Positions 50,239 through 61,931 of a stretch of DNA of 64,000 bases are shown here, one piece after another. Source of the stretch: Asterias rubens (taxonomy: Eukaryota > Echinodermata > Asteroidea > Forcipulatida > Asteriidae); the NCBI RefSeq assembly GCF_902459465.1, contig NC_047066.1, positions 18,045,047 to 18,109,046 of the forward strand, given 5' to 3'. The notes under the pieces are model-generated. The model saw only the letters and a list, made by a program, of their open reading frames with translations. It was not told the origin of the DNA and did no database searches. Each line of letters begins with the position of its first letter. The stretch's first letter is position 1. A program made the translations under genes and the position numbers.

Positions 50239-50672
50239 AGTATACACATCCAAGGACATTTTACCAGTTGTACGTCATGTCATCTGTTGACCTGTCAAAA
50301 GGAATCTAAAAACCATCAAAGTTGACCAAAATAATGTCATTTTTTAAAAAGAAAGATGATTATATAAAGGCTTACACGCGCTTATAGAATGACATGACCT
50401 TGAACTGAAGATACTTTCATCGAATTATTAGATCACACGAATGGTTACGTGACATAGTATACACATCCAAGGACATTTTACCAGTTGTACGTCATGTCAT
50501 CTGTTGACCTGTCAAAAGGAATCTAAAAACCATCAAAGTTGACCAAAATAATGTCATTTTTTAAAAAGAAAGATGATTATATAAAGGCTTACACGCGCTT
50601 ATAGAATGACATGACCTTGAACTGAAGATACTTTCATCGAATTATTAGATCACACGAATGGTTACGTGACAT
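50239..50672. repeat. 217-bp tandem duplication, two apparently identical copies
   Basis: Copies 50239-50455 and 50456-50672 begin agtatacacatccaaggaca and end ggttacgtgacat. I see no mismatch between them. Confidence 0.93.
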
Positions 50673-50692
50673 TACGTGCAACAAGGTTTGAT

Positions 50693-51078
50693 TTAAAGGC
50701 AGTGGATACTATTGGTAATTACTCAAAATAATTACTATCATAAAACCTTTCTTGATTATGAGTAATGGGGAGAGGTTGATAGTATAAAACATTGTGAGAA
50801 ACGGCTCCCTCTGAAGTAATGTAGTTTTCAAGAAAGAAGTAATTTTCAACGGATTTGATTTCGAGACCTCAAATTTAGAATTTGAGGTCTCGAAATCAAG
50901 CATCTGAACGCACACAACTTCGTGTGACAAGGGTGTTTTTTCTTTCATTATTATCTCGCAACTTCGATGACCGATTGAGCTCAAATTTTCACAGGTTTGT
51001 TATTTTATGTGTATGTTGAGATACACCAACTGTGAAGGTTAGTCTTTGACAATTACCAATAGTGTCCACTGTCTTTAA
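50693..51078. mobile_element. TTAA MITE, family A
   Basis: Termini are ttaaaggcagtggatactat and atagtgtccactgtctttaa. The inner hairpin gagacctcaaatttagaatt is nearly perfect. Confidence 0.88.
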
Positions 51079-51280
51079 AATCACTGATCTCAGAGACCAA
51101 GACGTTATTTCTGGGGTCAGATGTATAGGTCACCAATTAAAGATCAGATTGAAAGTGATGCAGAATTCCCCATAAATTTCCAGTAACTTGAATGTTCATG
51201 TGAAATAAAGGTGTTCGTTATAATTTCTCCTTCACCACACTAGTGCGGGCGCCATGTTTTGTGTCAAGCGTCTTTGATTC

Positions 51281-51650
51281 CGAAGGCAGTGGACACTATT
51301 GGTAATGACTCAAAGTAATTATTAGCATAAAACCTTACTTGGTAACGAGTAATGGGGAGCTGTCGATAGTATAAAACATTGTGAGAAACGGCTCCCTCTG
51401 AAGTAACGTAGTTTTCGAGTAATTTTCCACGAATTTGATTTCGATACTTCAGATTTAGAATTTGAGGTCTCGAAATCAAGCATCTGAAAGCACACACCTT
51501 CGTGTGACAATGGTGTTTTTTTCTCGCAACTTCGACAACCAATATTGAGTTCAAATTTCACAGGATTGTTATTTTGTGCATAATGTTGAGATACACCAAG
51601 TGAGAAGACTGGTCTTTGACAATTACCAAAGGCGTCCAGTGTCTAAGGCC
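51281..51650. mobile_element. TTAA MITE, family A, eroded ends
   Basis: Left gaaggcagtggacactattg, right ccaaaggcgtccagtgtcta. Both TTAA sites are degraded. Confidence 0.8.
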
Positions 51651-51864
51651 TGCGTTTTAAGATTGCAATGTTTTCCCAATCATTGGGTAGATCAGTACTG
51701 TGAATGGTTTATATCCTATGGGACCTTTCCATGAACATTAATTTCGACATTTTCGGGTGCATTTGGGTAATATGTCGTCATCTTCCACCCGAGGCTGGAC
51801 TATGATGGTTTCAAATCAATGTATCTGTGTGCAGAGTGTAATGCATCCCAAGAGATGGTATGGT

Positions 51865-52430
51865 GGCGTGTCGAGGCCGAACGGTTTAGTGCATCAGCAG
51901 ACTCAAGCCCAGTGCCAAATTTTACAGAGCTGCTAAGCACACAAATTTGCTTAGCACGTTGAAATGTTTGCCTTGATAAACACTGGATTACCAATCAAAT
52001 TCAAATCAAATTTCCACGTGATTTTCAGGATAAAGCAAACAACATATGAATACCAGTACCAAGCAGTAGGCCTATGCAACAAATATGGTTGGCAATCCTG
52101 TTTTTATAAAGGAAGAAATTTCATGCTCAGCAAATTGTTGTGCTTAGCAGCTCTATGAAGTTGGCTGAGTCATCAGGGTGTAGGTTCGAATCCCGGTCAT
52201 GACACTTGTGTCCTTGCTGCTGAGCAAGACACAACTATTATTGCTTCTCTTTAGACCTACTCCGTGATAAAATGGGTGCATGTGAGAGCAGAGATGGTTC
52301 CTGTGAATGACTTAGCTTGGTATGTATTGGCAGCACAGAATGTCCCCCTCTAGAGGGAGCTAAGATGGTTTCAGGAATGAAATAAATGTCCAAGTGACAA
52401 AGAGGCAATAATGTATGGAGCACACTTGAT
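51865..52430 (+). mobile_element. tRNA-derived SINE, family 1 variant, split by a GGGCC-type element
   Basis: 5' part gtcgaggccgaacggtttag; B box taggttcgaatcccgg at about 52180; then gtgtccttgctgctgagcaa and ttggcagcacag. The insert at 51911-52165 has the ends gccaaattttacagagctgc and gcagctctatgaagttggc. Confidence 0.78.
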
Positions 52431-53111
52431 CATATTCTTTGGAATTGCGCTAAATAAGAGCTGGATAATATTATTTTACAAGATTCATTTCAATCTTATT
52501 TCAGTTTTATCAGATTTAATATACCTTTCAGGGAACATGTGCTCTCCATGAGTTAAAAAGCAATGTTTTAGAAAAGTTCTTCAAAATCAGGAAAAAATCA
52601 GTTACGTTGCAATAGCGTTCTTGTATGTTTTATTTTTATTTCAAAGGGGTTTTCACATATTTTGGTTTGAGTTTGTCAATAGGCCTAGTTTTTTGTTCAA
52701 ATCCATCCTCTACATTACGAGAAAAATCAACATGGCGGTTATTGTGTGCTTTGGTGTGCAGGTGCGCAGATCAGATGAATGATACAAACTTTTTCATGCA
52801 TATTCATATAATAAACAGCGCCCTCTTTTGATATTGCGGGAGAGGACGGAAAATGTGGGGGGGGGGTGCTAATCGGTAATTAAAATGATTCTAAACAGTC
52901 TCAATTTTCATTGCAATAAACAAATGACAATTTCAAAATTATTGTAGTTTCAAAACAGGCTGTAAGTATGATAATTATTACTTCATATTTCTATCAAAAA
53001 TGTTGGATTTACCTAGGGAAAAACCATGTTTAGCATCAAGTTCACCTACAGCAAAAATGATACGGTCTAAATGCACCTATAAAAATATACCGAATCACGT
53101 GGTACCACCAT

Positions 53112-53454
53112 TCACTTCCGGGGGTTTTCGTCTGCAAGTTCACAAGCCTGTCATGTGCAGCAAAACGAAATAGCAGTTACCTACTTTTATTAATCCATAA
53201 AAGTACACCAGTGCAGCAAAGTGGCTTCACATAATTAAATTTTGTAAAAAGTTTCTTCATTTTCTGAGAAGTTGATTGAACCTTGGAGTTTCAACCAAGT
53301 CCATACCGTCATGGTTCCGGCTTCAAACGGAAAAGAATCACTAGTGCCTGCCTGTGAGTCACGGACAATGTTGGCCCCCCATACTCGGTCCGTTATTGAA
53401 CGACGGGGTTTTTCTGCCGCCCAGCACCCCTCAAGTCTCAACCCTGAACCCCAG
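53112..53454 (+). CDS. Candidate first coding exon of an unrecognised gene
   Basis: Met at 53311 (an in-frame Met also at 53272) opens a frame that ends at a strong donor, CAG|gtacgt at 53454/53455, in phase 0. The 48-residue peptide (MVPASNGKESLVPACE..., then RSVIERRGFSAAQHPSS) is polar, without repeats, and is not made of any repeat family seen here. Upstream, cacttccgg at 53112 is an ETS-like promoter motif. Local base composition is richer in CpG than its surroundings. No following exon was found, so the gene would continue through a long intron. Chance is possible. Confidence 0.35.
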
Positions 53455-53524
53455 GTACGTTGAAATTTAAACCACTCAAAGTTATCAGGAAAAATGAAGC
53501 AATTATAAATGAATTAGGGACAAA

Positions 53525-53650
53525 ATATCCGTATCCTGCCACCGCCTTTTCATTCGTTATGAAATAAATTCAAATTGGTAGTCAATTTACTCAAATGAGA
53601 TATTCCTTTTGGTAAAAATTAGTGAAAATGTGGTGGCAGGGTACGGAAAT
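53525..53650. mobile_element. Foldback MITE with tccgtatcctgccacc arms (family J)
   Basis: tccgtatcctgccaccgcct on the left and gtggtggcagggtacgga on the right. Confidence 0.7.
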
Positions 53651-54085
53651 CTTCAATATAACCAGCATTGGGACGTGGTGGTTGCTTTTTAGACCACGAG
53701 TTCAAATTCTTTATATTTTTGAAAACAAGAACAACAAAAACACATCCAAAATAAAGAAGCAAAACCTTCCAAAACTGTGCCAGGAGTTTTATATATTATT
53801 ATACTTTTTTTCTCATAAAATATATTATGTACAGTGTAATAATAATTATACCAATACATGTAGTAGTGTCTAGTGATTATAACTTTGTTTGCAACTCGGA
53901 TTTGAAAAAGGTTTACCTGCCGGTTTAAAAAATATGCTTGACATAATCTGTACACAATGAATAAATGAACATTTTGTTACTGAAAACTGAACTGAAGAAT
54001 GGGCTATAATAGTTCTATGCATTGCACACAAATATTTTGGCAAAATTACAGTTTCCATTGCTTGCAATGTATTAATTGATCATTT

Positions 54086-54616
54086 ATAAATACCTAAGAC
54101 AGTTTGTCCATTCTGATTGGTCAAAAGGGCATCATGTGGGGGTGTTTGAACGGATGATATAACACCAGTAAAAAGTGTTGAAACATGGGCGTGACACGCG
54201 AGCTTGCACCTGTGCTTATTAGACAGTTACTTCATTCCTATTGGTTGAGAGCAACGGCTGGAATAGTTGTGCCACATCACGCAATACGCCCGACCGGCAC
54301 AGCAATCTCCTTTATAAGGAGTTGTTTACCTGAGGGCCTCAACATTTCATTTGTGTTGAAAGAAATCGTTGAACAATTATAATTTTTGCATTTTACTTTT
54401 TTACCAAAAAGTATTGCTGTTTTTTGACCGAAAAGGTGTTTATGAATAGGAATCAAAGTGTGTTGAATCAGTTTTCAACGAGTGGTTTAAACCCGCCGAG
54501 GCCTGGTTCTTGACAAATTATCTCGACTTAAAATTATCAAAATTATCAAGAACCAGGCCTCGGCAGGTTTAAACCACTAGTTGAAAACTTCTTCACCACA
54601 CACTGATTCCCTTAAT
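54086..54616. mobile_element. About 530-bp dispersed element (family G)
   Basis: Same order as 30541-31060: ataaatacctaagacagttt, gtgttgaaacatgggcgtga, and a terminal hairpin ggcctggttcttgac / caagaaccaggcctcgg. Confidence 0.72.
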
Positions 54617-54896
54617 AGTGCACACATTACAGCACTGTACAGCCTCTTTTGAATACAGTAACCAATTATCACTTTTCAAAATTTCTTTGCATTGGTCTAT
54701 CCCTGATCTCAACTTTTATGTGGCTACATTTTTCTTCTGCCTAATGTTAGTATTTTTTAAAGCTTTGCATGTTGTGGATACATTCTACCTCCATGATACA
54801 TGTAAATAGGAATAAACTATAAATACATGTAAATAGTAAACTTGCAGGTACAACCATGTGTGAATCTCTTTCGTGTGAGTGTTGGTTTTACAAAAA

Positions 54897-54946
54897 CAGT
54901 ATACTCAGCTCGTCTTCAGGAGAATGAAGACGAGCAGAGTATACTG
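54897..54946. repeat. 50-bp hairpin
   Basis: The arms cagtatactcagctcgtctt and aagacgagcagagtatactg are separated by caggagaatg. It is probably the end of a foldback element. Confidence 0.75.
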
Positions 54947-55228
54947 TTCGAAACAGAGTATACCATTTTATGGTAATAAAACCCAGGAACCCTCAAAATT
55001 GCCTTGCACATGTTTGGAAATGTGAAGACAAGTTGAAAAGAGGTTTTGTCCACGCAGGAAAAATAATTCAGTGGAATACACAATATGAGAAACAATTCTG
55101 AGATTAACGTCTCTCAAATTCAAATTTTGAGGAATAATAAAACTTGTATATTATTTTCCATACTGATTACAACATTACTTCGAAGTGAAATGGTTCTAAA
55201 ATTCATACTATCAAAAGCTGCACTGTAC

Positions 55229-55594
55229 TTAAAGGATTTGGGTACTTTTTCAAAATATCCACTGATTTACATTTAACTTACAGGGTTTGAAGATAATGAT
55301 AGTGGAAAGCTTCCCTTCAAATATTACTTAATGAGGTGCTGTAGTTTTTGAGGAATGAGTAAAACAATGTCATGAAAATACTTTGTAAATGCTTCAAAAT
55401 AATTTTTGTTTCATGAGACGAAAATTATTTTCATGACATTGTTTTACTCATTTCCCAAAAACTACAGCACCTCAGCACGTAATATTTTCAGGGAAGCTTT
55501 CTACTATATCATTATCATTATTAACTGTTGAAGTTTAGTGTAAATTTGTGGACATTGTGTTTTTTGTCCTACAAAAAGTACATACACCCTTTAA
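55229..55594. mobile_element. TTAA MITE, family D
   Basis: Termini are ttaaaggatttgggtacttt and aaaagtacatacacccttta. It has large inner inverted arms (gagtaaaacaatgtcatgaa with ttcatgacattgttttactc). Confidence 0.82.
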
Positions 55595-56153
55595 AACCAA
55601 GTAAGTTTTTATTGCCACTAATTTTAGGAGTGATTACCAAAGCTATACCTTCCCTTTAAATACTATCAAGCCTCACTTTGGCATACATTTGTTTGAATAG
55701 TAGAAAGCTTAAATGGCAAAAAAAGGTGACAGGTATACAAAAAATGCATGTAAATCCCTCTATACTAAAACATCAAATAGTCAATAAACAACAAATAAAC
55801 ATTGAAAAGTACAATCAAAGCTACAAGTGAAAAGCTAAAAGCTATATCTTCATCGATCAGTCAATCTTAATCTTATTGCCAGCAATTTGATCATAAAATA
55901 CATTTTGTTTTAAAACAATATAATTTACACTACATAAAAAAAACTTTATTTGTTGAGGCTCATGGTCTTGGCTTAAAAAAAGTTGGTCCTTGGATTTGTA
56001 GAAATTTTATAATCATGAATATTAAAAGTAATTTAACTTTGCAAAATTGCAAGTGCAATCACACAATCACAACTCTGACCATAACAGACAAAGTTGTTTA
56101 AGAAAGGGTGGGTTTAAATTGACCTTAACTCTTAATGACCACTTACACTTTCA

Positions 56154-56558
56154 TTTAAAGACTGGCACTGAGCTTTTTGTGTGTTTTTTTTTTTACAAAG
56201 TGTCAGCCGAACCTGAACAATTCTACCTTGGTGTAGTGGGTGGAGCGTCACACAATGATTGGTTAAACATAAAGTGATATGCAGGCCTTTTTATGTGGTG
56301 CGTTATGACCAAGAAAATTAGTGCATCAGATTGAAGTTTTGTTGGTTAAGTCATTTGGGTGTGGGTTCGAATTCCAGTCGTGACACTTGTGTCCTTGAGC
56401 AAGACACTTATATGTAACTATAATTGCTTCTCTCCACCCAGGTGTAAATGGGTACATGTGAGGGGCAGATCTGGTTCTTGTTTAAAGACTGGCACTGAGC
56501 TTTTTGTGTGTTTTTTTTTTTACAAAGTGTCAGCCGAACCTGAACAATTCTACCTTGG
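56154..56558. repeat. 78-bp direct repeats flanking a 249-bp SINE-bearing insert
   Basis: 56154-56231 and 56481-56558 are identical (tttaaagactggcactgagc ... ctaccttgg). Between them is a tRNA-derived SINE unit (B box gggttcgaattcc, core gtgtccttgagcaagacact), which recurs at 59233-59483. Confidence 0.88.
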
Positions 56559-56704
56559 GTATGAAGATCAAATTCACAGTTATAGGGACAAAGTTCTACG
56601 TAATGTCTTCGTTCAAATTCGAAAAAAGAAAAATTGAAACAAATTTGTAGTTCCCACTCCTCTATTTGTTATTTTGCAGAAAATACATAATTGTTTGCAT
56701 TGTT

Positions 56705-56852
56705 TTGAAAGGGCAATGGCACTAAGGTGCTTTCTCTTTGGAAAGGGCACCTCTATATGGAGGAAATTGTAAATTTCAGATGTGAACATTCAAGGGGCAC
56801 CAAGGCAATGACCTGGGGCAACATAGGCCTCCATTAAGTATCAGGCATGCTC
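56705..56852. repeat. Dispersed caggcctg-type element
   Basis: Related to 11588-11752: gaaagggcaatggcac, ggggcaccaaggcaatgacc and attaagtatcaggca. Confidence 0.5.
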
Positions 56853-57081
56853 TGTAGTTTATAATAATCATACCATATACGACCAACCTGTGATCACTTT
56901 TAGTAAAAACAAAAAACCAATAGTTTGTGGTTTGTAACAAATTTTGTGCGCAATTATAAATAAAGATATTTTTGTTGTCTTCAAATGATATTTATTTTCA
57001 CATTTTGTTAGTGTTTCTATGGACGATTGGTTTAGGTATTGAGTTTTCAGATTGAAAGTAAAACAGATAGATTTTTAGTCT

Positions 57082-57211
57082 GGGTTCGATTTCACAAAGA
57101 GCAAAGATTGAACTGTGAATCAATCTTAACTGCTAAACAAAGTGTGATGTCACAATACAAATCATTACTGACAACTCAAGATGAATCTTAGTGCTTTGTG
57201 AAATCGAGACC
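57082..57211. mobile_element. MITE with GGGTTCGATTTCAC termini (family L)
   Basis: Left gggttcgatttcacaaagag, right ctttgtgaaatcgagacc. It abuts the next element. Confidence 0.72.
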
Positions 57212-57212
57212 T

Positions 57213-57473
57213 GGGCCCAATTTCATAGCGCTGCTTAACGGTAAGCAAATTTTCGTGCTTACTGTAGCAGAAAAAATTGCTAAGGTGCAAGCGCATTTCA
57301 CAGGTAAGCAGGAAAAAAAGGCGGCCATATTGCGCGTTCACCGTGGATTTGCATTGTGACGTCACTGGAAGGTTAGCATGCCTTTTTGCATGTTTACGGT
57401 TCGCAGCGCTATGGAATGGAAATCGCACAGTAAGCACAAAATTGGCCGCTAAGCAGCGCTATGAAATTTGGCC
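57213..57473. mobile_element. GGGCCCAATTTCAT element (family M) in the SH2 gene 3' end
   Basis: Ends gggcccaatttcatagcgct and agcgctatgaaatttggcc, with subterminal aagca repeats. It lies 17 bp past the SH2 exon's stop, so it should be in that gene's 3' untranslated region. Confidence 0.8.
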
Positions 57474-57490
57474 TTGGTCTTACTTTGCCT

Positions 57491-57700
57491 TTACTTGTGC
57501 TTGAGGATAAATGGTTCTGTTAAATAGACTGGCTCCCTCTCTGGTGAGTACATAATAACATGGTGGTGATAGAATTCCAGTATGTCCTCTACCATGTTGA
57601 AGTCATGGTGAGCGATGTGGAACTTGTTGTTGGGTGTAGTCTGGATCACATAGTGGTGGACTTTCTGGCCATAGAGAACAGACAACATCAAGTCTCCGGT
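57491..57700 (-). CDS. SH2-domain protein, C-terminal coding exon
   Basis: Exon on - from 57700 (after an AG acceptor at 57702-57701) to the TAA at 57493-57491, opening in phase 0. The translation TGDLMLSVLYGQKVHHYVIQ, then the NKFHIAHHDFNMVEDILEFY stretch, is the second half of an SH2 domain: the beta-C/D strands with the HY pair, beta-E/F, the second helix and the final LTEPFIL. The FLVR arginine would be on the preceding exon. Spacing is closest to Crk-type SH2 domains, but Crk proteins continue into SH3 domains, whereas here a stop follows after LKHK. A weak donor (CAA|gtaaag) just before the stop could extend it. No upstream exon was found to 64000. Confidence 0.65.
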   Translation of the reverse strand, partial: TGDLMLSVLYGQKVHHYVIQTTPNNKFHIAHHDFNMVEDILEFYHHHVIMYSPEREPVYLTEPFILKHK

Positions 57701-57780
57701 CTGTTAAGGAATTAAGAAAAAAATGAATAATTATGTCACTTTGTGTTGGATTAACTCCTTCAGCATTAACTTTTAACTTG

Positions 57781-58252
57781 TATTCATAAAAACCTCAGAC
57801 AGTTTCGCTTTTCCTATTGGTGGAGAGCGCGTCACGTGGGTGTGTATAAACCTTTGTTTATGACCAGTAAAAAGTATTGAAACATGGGCGTGACACGCGA
57901 GCTTGCACCTGTTCTTATAAGACATTGGTCGAGAGCAACGGCTAAAACAGTTATGCCACATCACACGATTCGCGCGACGCGCACAGCATTCCCTTAAGGA
58001 GTTGTTTACCTGAGGGCGGCGGAGGGCTTTACCATTTTGTAGCTGGAGGGGTGTTGTGTTGCAAGAAATCATTGACAAATTATAATTTTTGCATTTATTT
58101 TACTTTTTGACCAAGAAGTGTTGATGTTTTTGACCGAAACGGTATTTATGAATGGGAATCAAAGTGTGTTGAATTGGTTTTCAACTAGAGGTTTAAACCT
58201 GCCGAGGCCTGGTTCTTTATAATTTACCTCGACACACATTGATTCCCTTATT
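57781..58252. mobile_element. Dispersed element (family G)
   Basis: Collinear with 30541-31060 from ataaaaacctcagacagttt to acattgattccctta, with the end hairpin partly deleted. It lies upstream of the SH2 exon, in its intron. Confidence 0.68.
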
Positions 58253-58617
58253 TCTTCACTTTTGTTGTAAAGCCAGTGATTCTCAGAAAAGCAAACTTTG
58301 TCACCTCAAGAAGTTAATGGAGAGAAGACAAGGAAGGAAGTTTCAGTTTTAAATGTGGGAGGAACACCCCAGAGATTTATTCCATGGAAAACCCACACAA
58401 TCAGATAGGGACTGAAAACCCAATTCACAGTGTGCCCTAGGTGGGATTTGAACTGGGGTCCTAGGATGGGAGGCGAGGAAAGTTACCTGTAGCCTACCAG
58501 ACATTTTAACAGTGTTTTCTAATAGACAATTCCTCTAAGCTCTACCCTTCAATGCATTCCAATCACAACCAACCAACAAATGGCAAAAAGGCCGGCTATC
58601 TGACACCTTAAAATTCC

Positions 58618-59104
58618 ATTCATAAATACCCCAGACAGTTTCTATTGGTGGAGAGCGCGTCACGTGGGGGTGTTTAAACGGTTGATAATGACCCATGTTT
58701 ATAACCGGCTGGCTTCCGCGTGTCAGGCGCGCAAGATTATCACGCGGAACGCAATTCATAGCTATAGTAACAGCGCGTAATCTACTTCTAAGTGCGCGCG
58801 CGTAATCTATGTCTAAGCGCGCGCGCATACACACAACCCACGCGCAACAGACTATTCACAAAGTTTTTGAAAAAAATATTTCAAACCTCGAATTTTCAAC
58901 TGTCAAAGTGTCTGTAACTGTATTTTTTAACGTTTTTTTAACATAAGGGCAATTATGAATGGGAACAAAAGAGTAGTGACTCGTTCTTAAACGTCTGTTT
59001 AAAACCTTGCAGGGTCGTTGCCGTGCGCTAAAGGCCCTCGCCTTCGACCCTGCCGACTTTAAACGGCCGTGTAAGAACTCGTCGCTACCCTTTTATTCCC
59101 TTAT
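58618..59104. mobile_element. Dispersed element (family G), diverged
   Basis: Starts ataaataccccagacagttt, then attggtggagagcgcgtcac. The middle contains gcgcgcgcgtaatctatgtc duplicated. It ends near ttttattccctta. Confidence 0.6.
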
Positions 59105-59232
59105 TACAAAATGTAAACAAGTTTCTGCTATTAAGATTGCTGTGTCATGGCTTTTGTGTGTAGTGTGGGGGCATGAGCAAGACACAAGTGTCAAACTCCC
59201 TTTACAAAAGTGGGCGTCAATAAGAAACCAAT

Positions 59233-60010
59233 GGTGTAGTGGGTGGAGCGTCACACAATGATTGGTTAAACATAAAGTGATATGCAGGCCTTTTTATGTG
59301 GTGCGTTATGACCAAGAAAATTAGTGCATCAGATTGAAGTTTTGTTGGTTAAGTCATTTGGGTGTTGGTTCGAATTCCAGTCGTGACACTTGTGTCCTTG
59401 AGCAAGACACTTATATGTAACTATAATTGCTTCTCTTCACCCAGGTGTAAATGGGTACATGTGAGGGGCAGATCTGGTTCTTGTGATTGATTTAGCTAGG
59501 TGCGTTTCATATTGGCAGCACAGGCTGTATACTTTCAAGGGAGCTGAGAATGGTTTAAATGAACACGTTGCCTTGGATCGGTCGAGTTGGTCTCGGAAAA
59601 GCATTTGTAACCGTTTTGTTATAAAATGCATATAGGTAGAAAGATGTTGTAAGAGTAGAATACAATGATCCACACAAACATGCCTGGAAATTGCACGGTT
59701 TTCCTTTTACCTCGTCGACTAACACAGTCGGCCATTTATGGGAGTCAAATTTTTAACTCCCATAAATGGCCGAACGTGTTAGTTCGCAAAGTAAAAGGAA
59801 AACCGTGCAGTTTCGAGGCACATTTGTGTGGATCACTGTATTCTACTTTTACAACATCTTTCTAACCATAATATGCATTTCATAACAAACGGTTACAAAC
59901 GCTTTTTATTGACCAACTCGTCCGATCCAAGGCAATGTGTTCCTTTAAGGAAATAAATGACAATGCCCAGTGACCAGGGATAATAATGTGAGTTTCACCA
60001 TGGATGTAAG
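59233..60010 (+). mobile_element. tRNA-derived SINE unit, interrupted by a family E MITE
   Basis: 59233-59483 matches 56230-56480 with two differences noticed. The SINE continues (ttggcagcacag, ctgagaatgg) to a TTAA at 59554 and resumes at 59949 with ggaaataaatgacaatg. Confidence 0.78.
59554..59948. mobile_element. TTAA MITE, family E
   Basis: Termini are ttaaatgaacacgttgcctt and ggcaatgtgttcctttaa. The central arms gggagtcaaatttttaactc are palindromic. Confidence 0.85.
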
Positions 60011-61226
60011 CACTTTACGAGAAGCAACTGTTATTATTAATCTTTTATTATTTTCAAAAAACAGAGCTTTTGCTTTTGACTCTGGTCTAAAGTTCAGTTC
60101 TTAAAGTGAACACTTTCATACTGCCTGATGAAGCTTATGCCGGACCTTAAGCTAAAGCTGTTGTTTTTTAAAAGTGCAACAGTTTATTTCCAGAAAATAC
60201 AAGACTTTCCCACACTGCTATGATTAGGGATACCACATGTGTACACATGTGTATCATTTTGGACATGCTCATGTAATAAATTTCTTTAGGTACTGCCAGT
60301 CACCATCCAAATGCAAAGACTACGTCTTCCTAAACCATATAATTGAAACCTATTATACTTGTTTCTATTTTTAGTCAGGTCTGATATATACAGCATAATC
60401 GTCGTTTCCTCAAGTGATCCTTAAACAATCTGCTCAATGTTGTTACAATGCTTATTATAAGACGCTAACTCTTAAAGAGCTGTAAATAACTCTAACCCTA
60501 TAGCCAGCAGGCTGGCCAGCATTTGACCCCCGCACTGCCAAGTTAAACCTCCAAATCCCCCCATACATTAGATCACAACCAATCCTATTGAAGGAGGGCT
60601 TAACTTGCATAATATTATCACAACAGCAACCCATTCACAAGGAGTAACTTGCACAAGTTAATTGACCGCCTTGAATTCAAATGACTCATTAAAAGCATGA
60701 TAATGAACCGCTTTACTTATTTTCATTCTACCTTCTTATACACTGAAGTACCCCTGTGCCAGCCGCCATTTCCTTAGAGCGTAGCTCACCCATATTGTTG
60801 CAAACCACATGACTTTTCGAGTCATTCACAGAGAATTTTGTCGATGATTTGCAAAAATTACATCATGGTGCCAGTGCATTGTACCAGAGTTCACCTTTGC
60901 ACTTAAATCCAGCACAAGCTTACCTTGAAATTACATTATCAATCCACCAATCAGGGCTTGCATTGTCTTGCATAACCATTTATTATAATAAGGACCTTGT
61001 TCCAGCTTGGATTTAACAAATGTCTTGAAATCACATGACTCATCAGGGCCAATCACAATGGAGGGATGACACACAGGGCTCAACCCAAAGGCTCACAATG
61101 ACGGATCAGATTTCCGTGCGATTGTTTTAGGTGGGAAGGAGGGTTGGATGGCTATGACAACAAGGTCTGGTTGGATGAGGTAACCCTCATCTCGGGTTGA
61201 TTATCAAGAACTTTCTGAGAAATCAG
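60011..61226. other. No gene recognised
   Basis: Mixed-composition sequence, presumably intronic to the SH2 gene or intergenic. No exon with a conserved motif or repeat family could be supported. Confidence 0.4.
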
Positions 61227-61227
61227 G

Positions 61228-61525
61228 GGTCCACGAAATGCTAGGAGTAACCCGTCCTAACTTAGGATGGGTTTGTTGCGTCCTAACGTCTATGGATACA
61301 AATACTAACTTGTCCTAAGTCCTAAGATTAATTCTAAGTTAGGAAGAGTTTGGTGAAATCGACAGCAGGGGTAGATTTCACAAAGACTAGTCTTATCTCT
61401 AGTTAGGACGAGTTACTCGTCCTATTTTAGGACTCGTTACTCGTCCTATTTTAGGACTCGCCTTAAGATTTTGATTTCTCCTAGGACTATTCCTGACTAG
61501 TCCTTACTCCTTGTGAAATCGACCC
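61228..61525. mobile_element. Two adjacent GATTTCAC-type foldback MITEs (family L)
   Basis: The first (61228-61366) has degraded left and better right ends (tttggtgaaatcgac). The second (61368-61525) has ggggtagatttcacaaagac and ccttgtgaaatcgaccc. Both are full of cctaacttagg-type inverted motifs. Confidence 0.7.
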
Positions 61526-61931
61526 AAGGTCCCATGACTTTTACAAACATTCCTTGATTATCCTCTTTGAATCTTTTAAATAAAACTGCTGAAAGTATTG
61601 TAAATTTGTTGGGAAAGCAAGCATGAAAAAATTTCTGCCAGAAGAGAGTGATGCTATGCATTTGTCTAAGGTCTAAGGGAATTTCAACGCAGACAACAAT
61701 ATTATTGACATGTATATCAATCTAAGGCTAATATATGGCCTTGACATTGAAGTTTGAATCATTATGAGCACAATGAAATTGCTTTTGTTAGTCACTTTTG
61801 TTTGAGTCAGCAAGAGGAATTTCAATGCTCTAAAGACTGTTAGTAAAAGTGCACTGCTAGTAAAAAAGTGCACAGCCACAATCATGGGTCCACTTTTTGT
61901 TGCAAATACACCATTGTTTACTGATATGGTC

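Noticed and set aside
50709-51561. Recurrent small proteins such as the [16 protein letters not shown] type, seen at several places
   Set aside because: They are translations of family A MITEs, appearing wherever a copy happens to lack stops. They have no codon bias and no conservation beyond the DNA repeat.
59007-59261. 84-codon frame at the end of a family G element
   Set aside because: It spans the junction of two unrelated repeats (family G and the SINE unit), so it cannot be an evolved gene.
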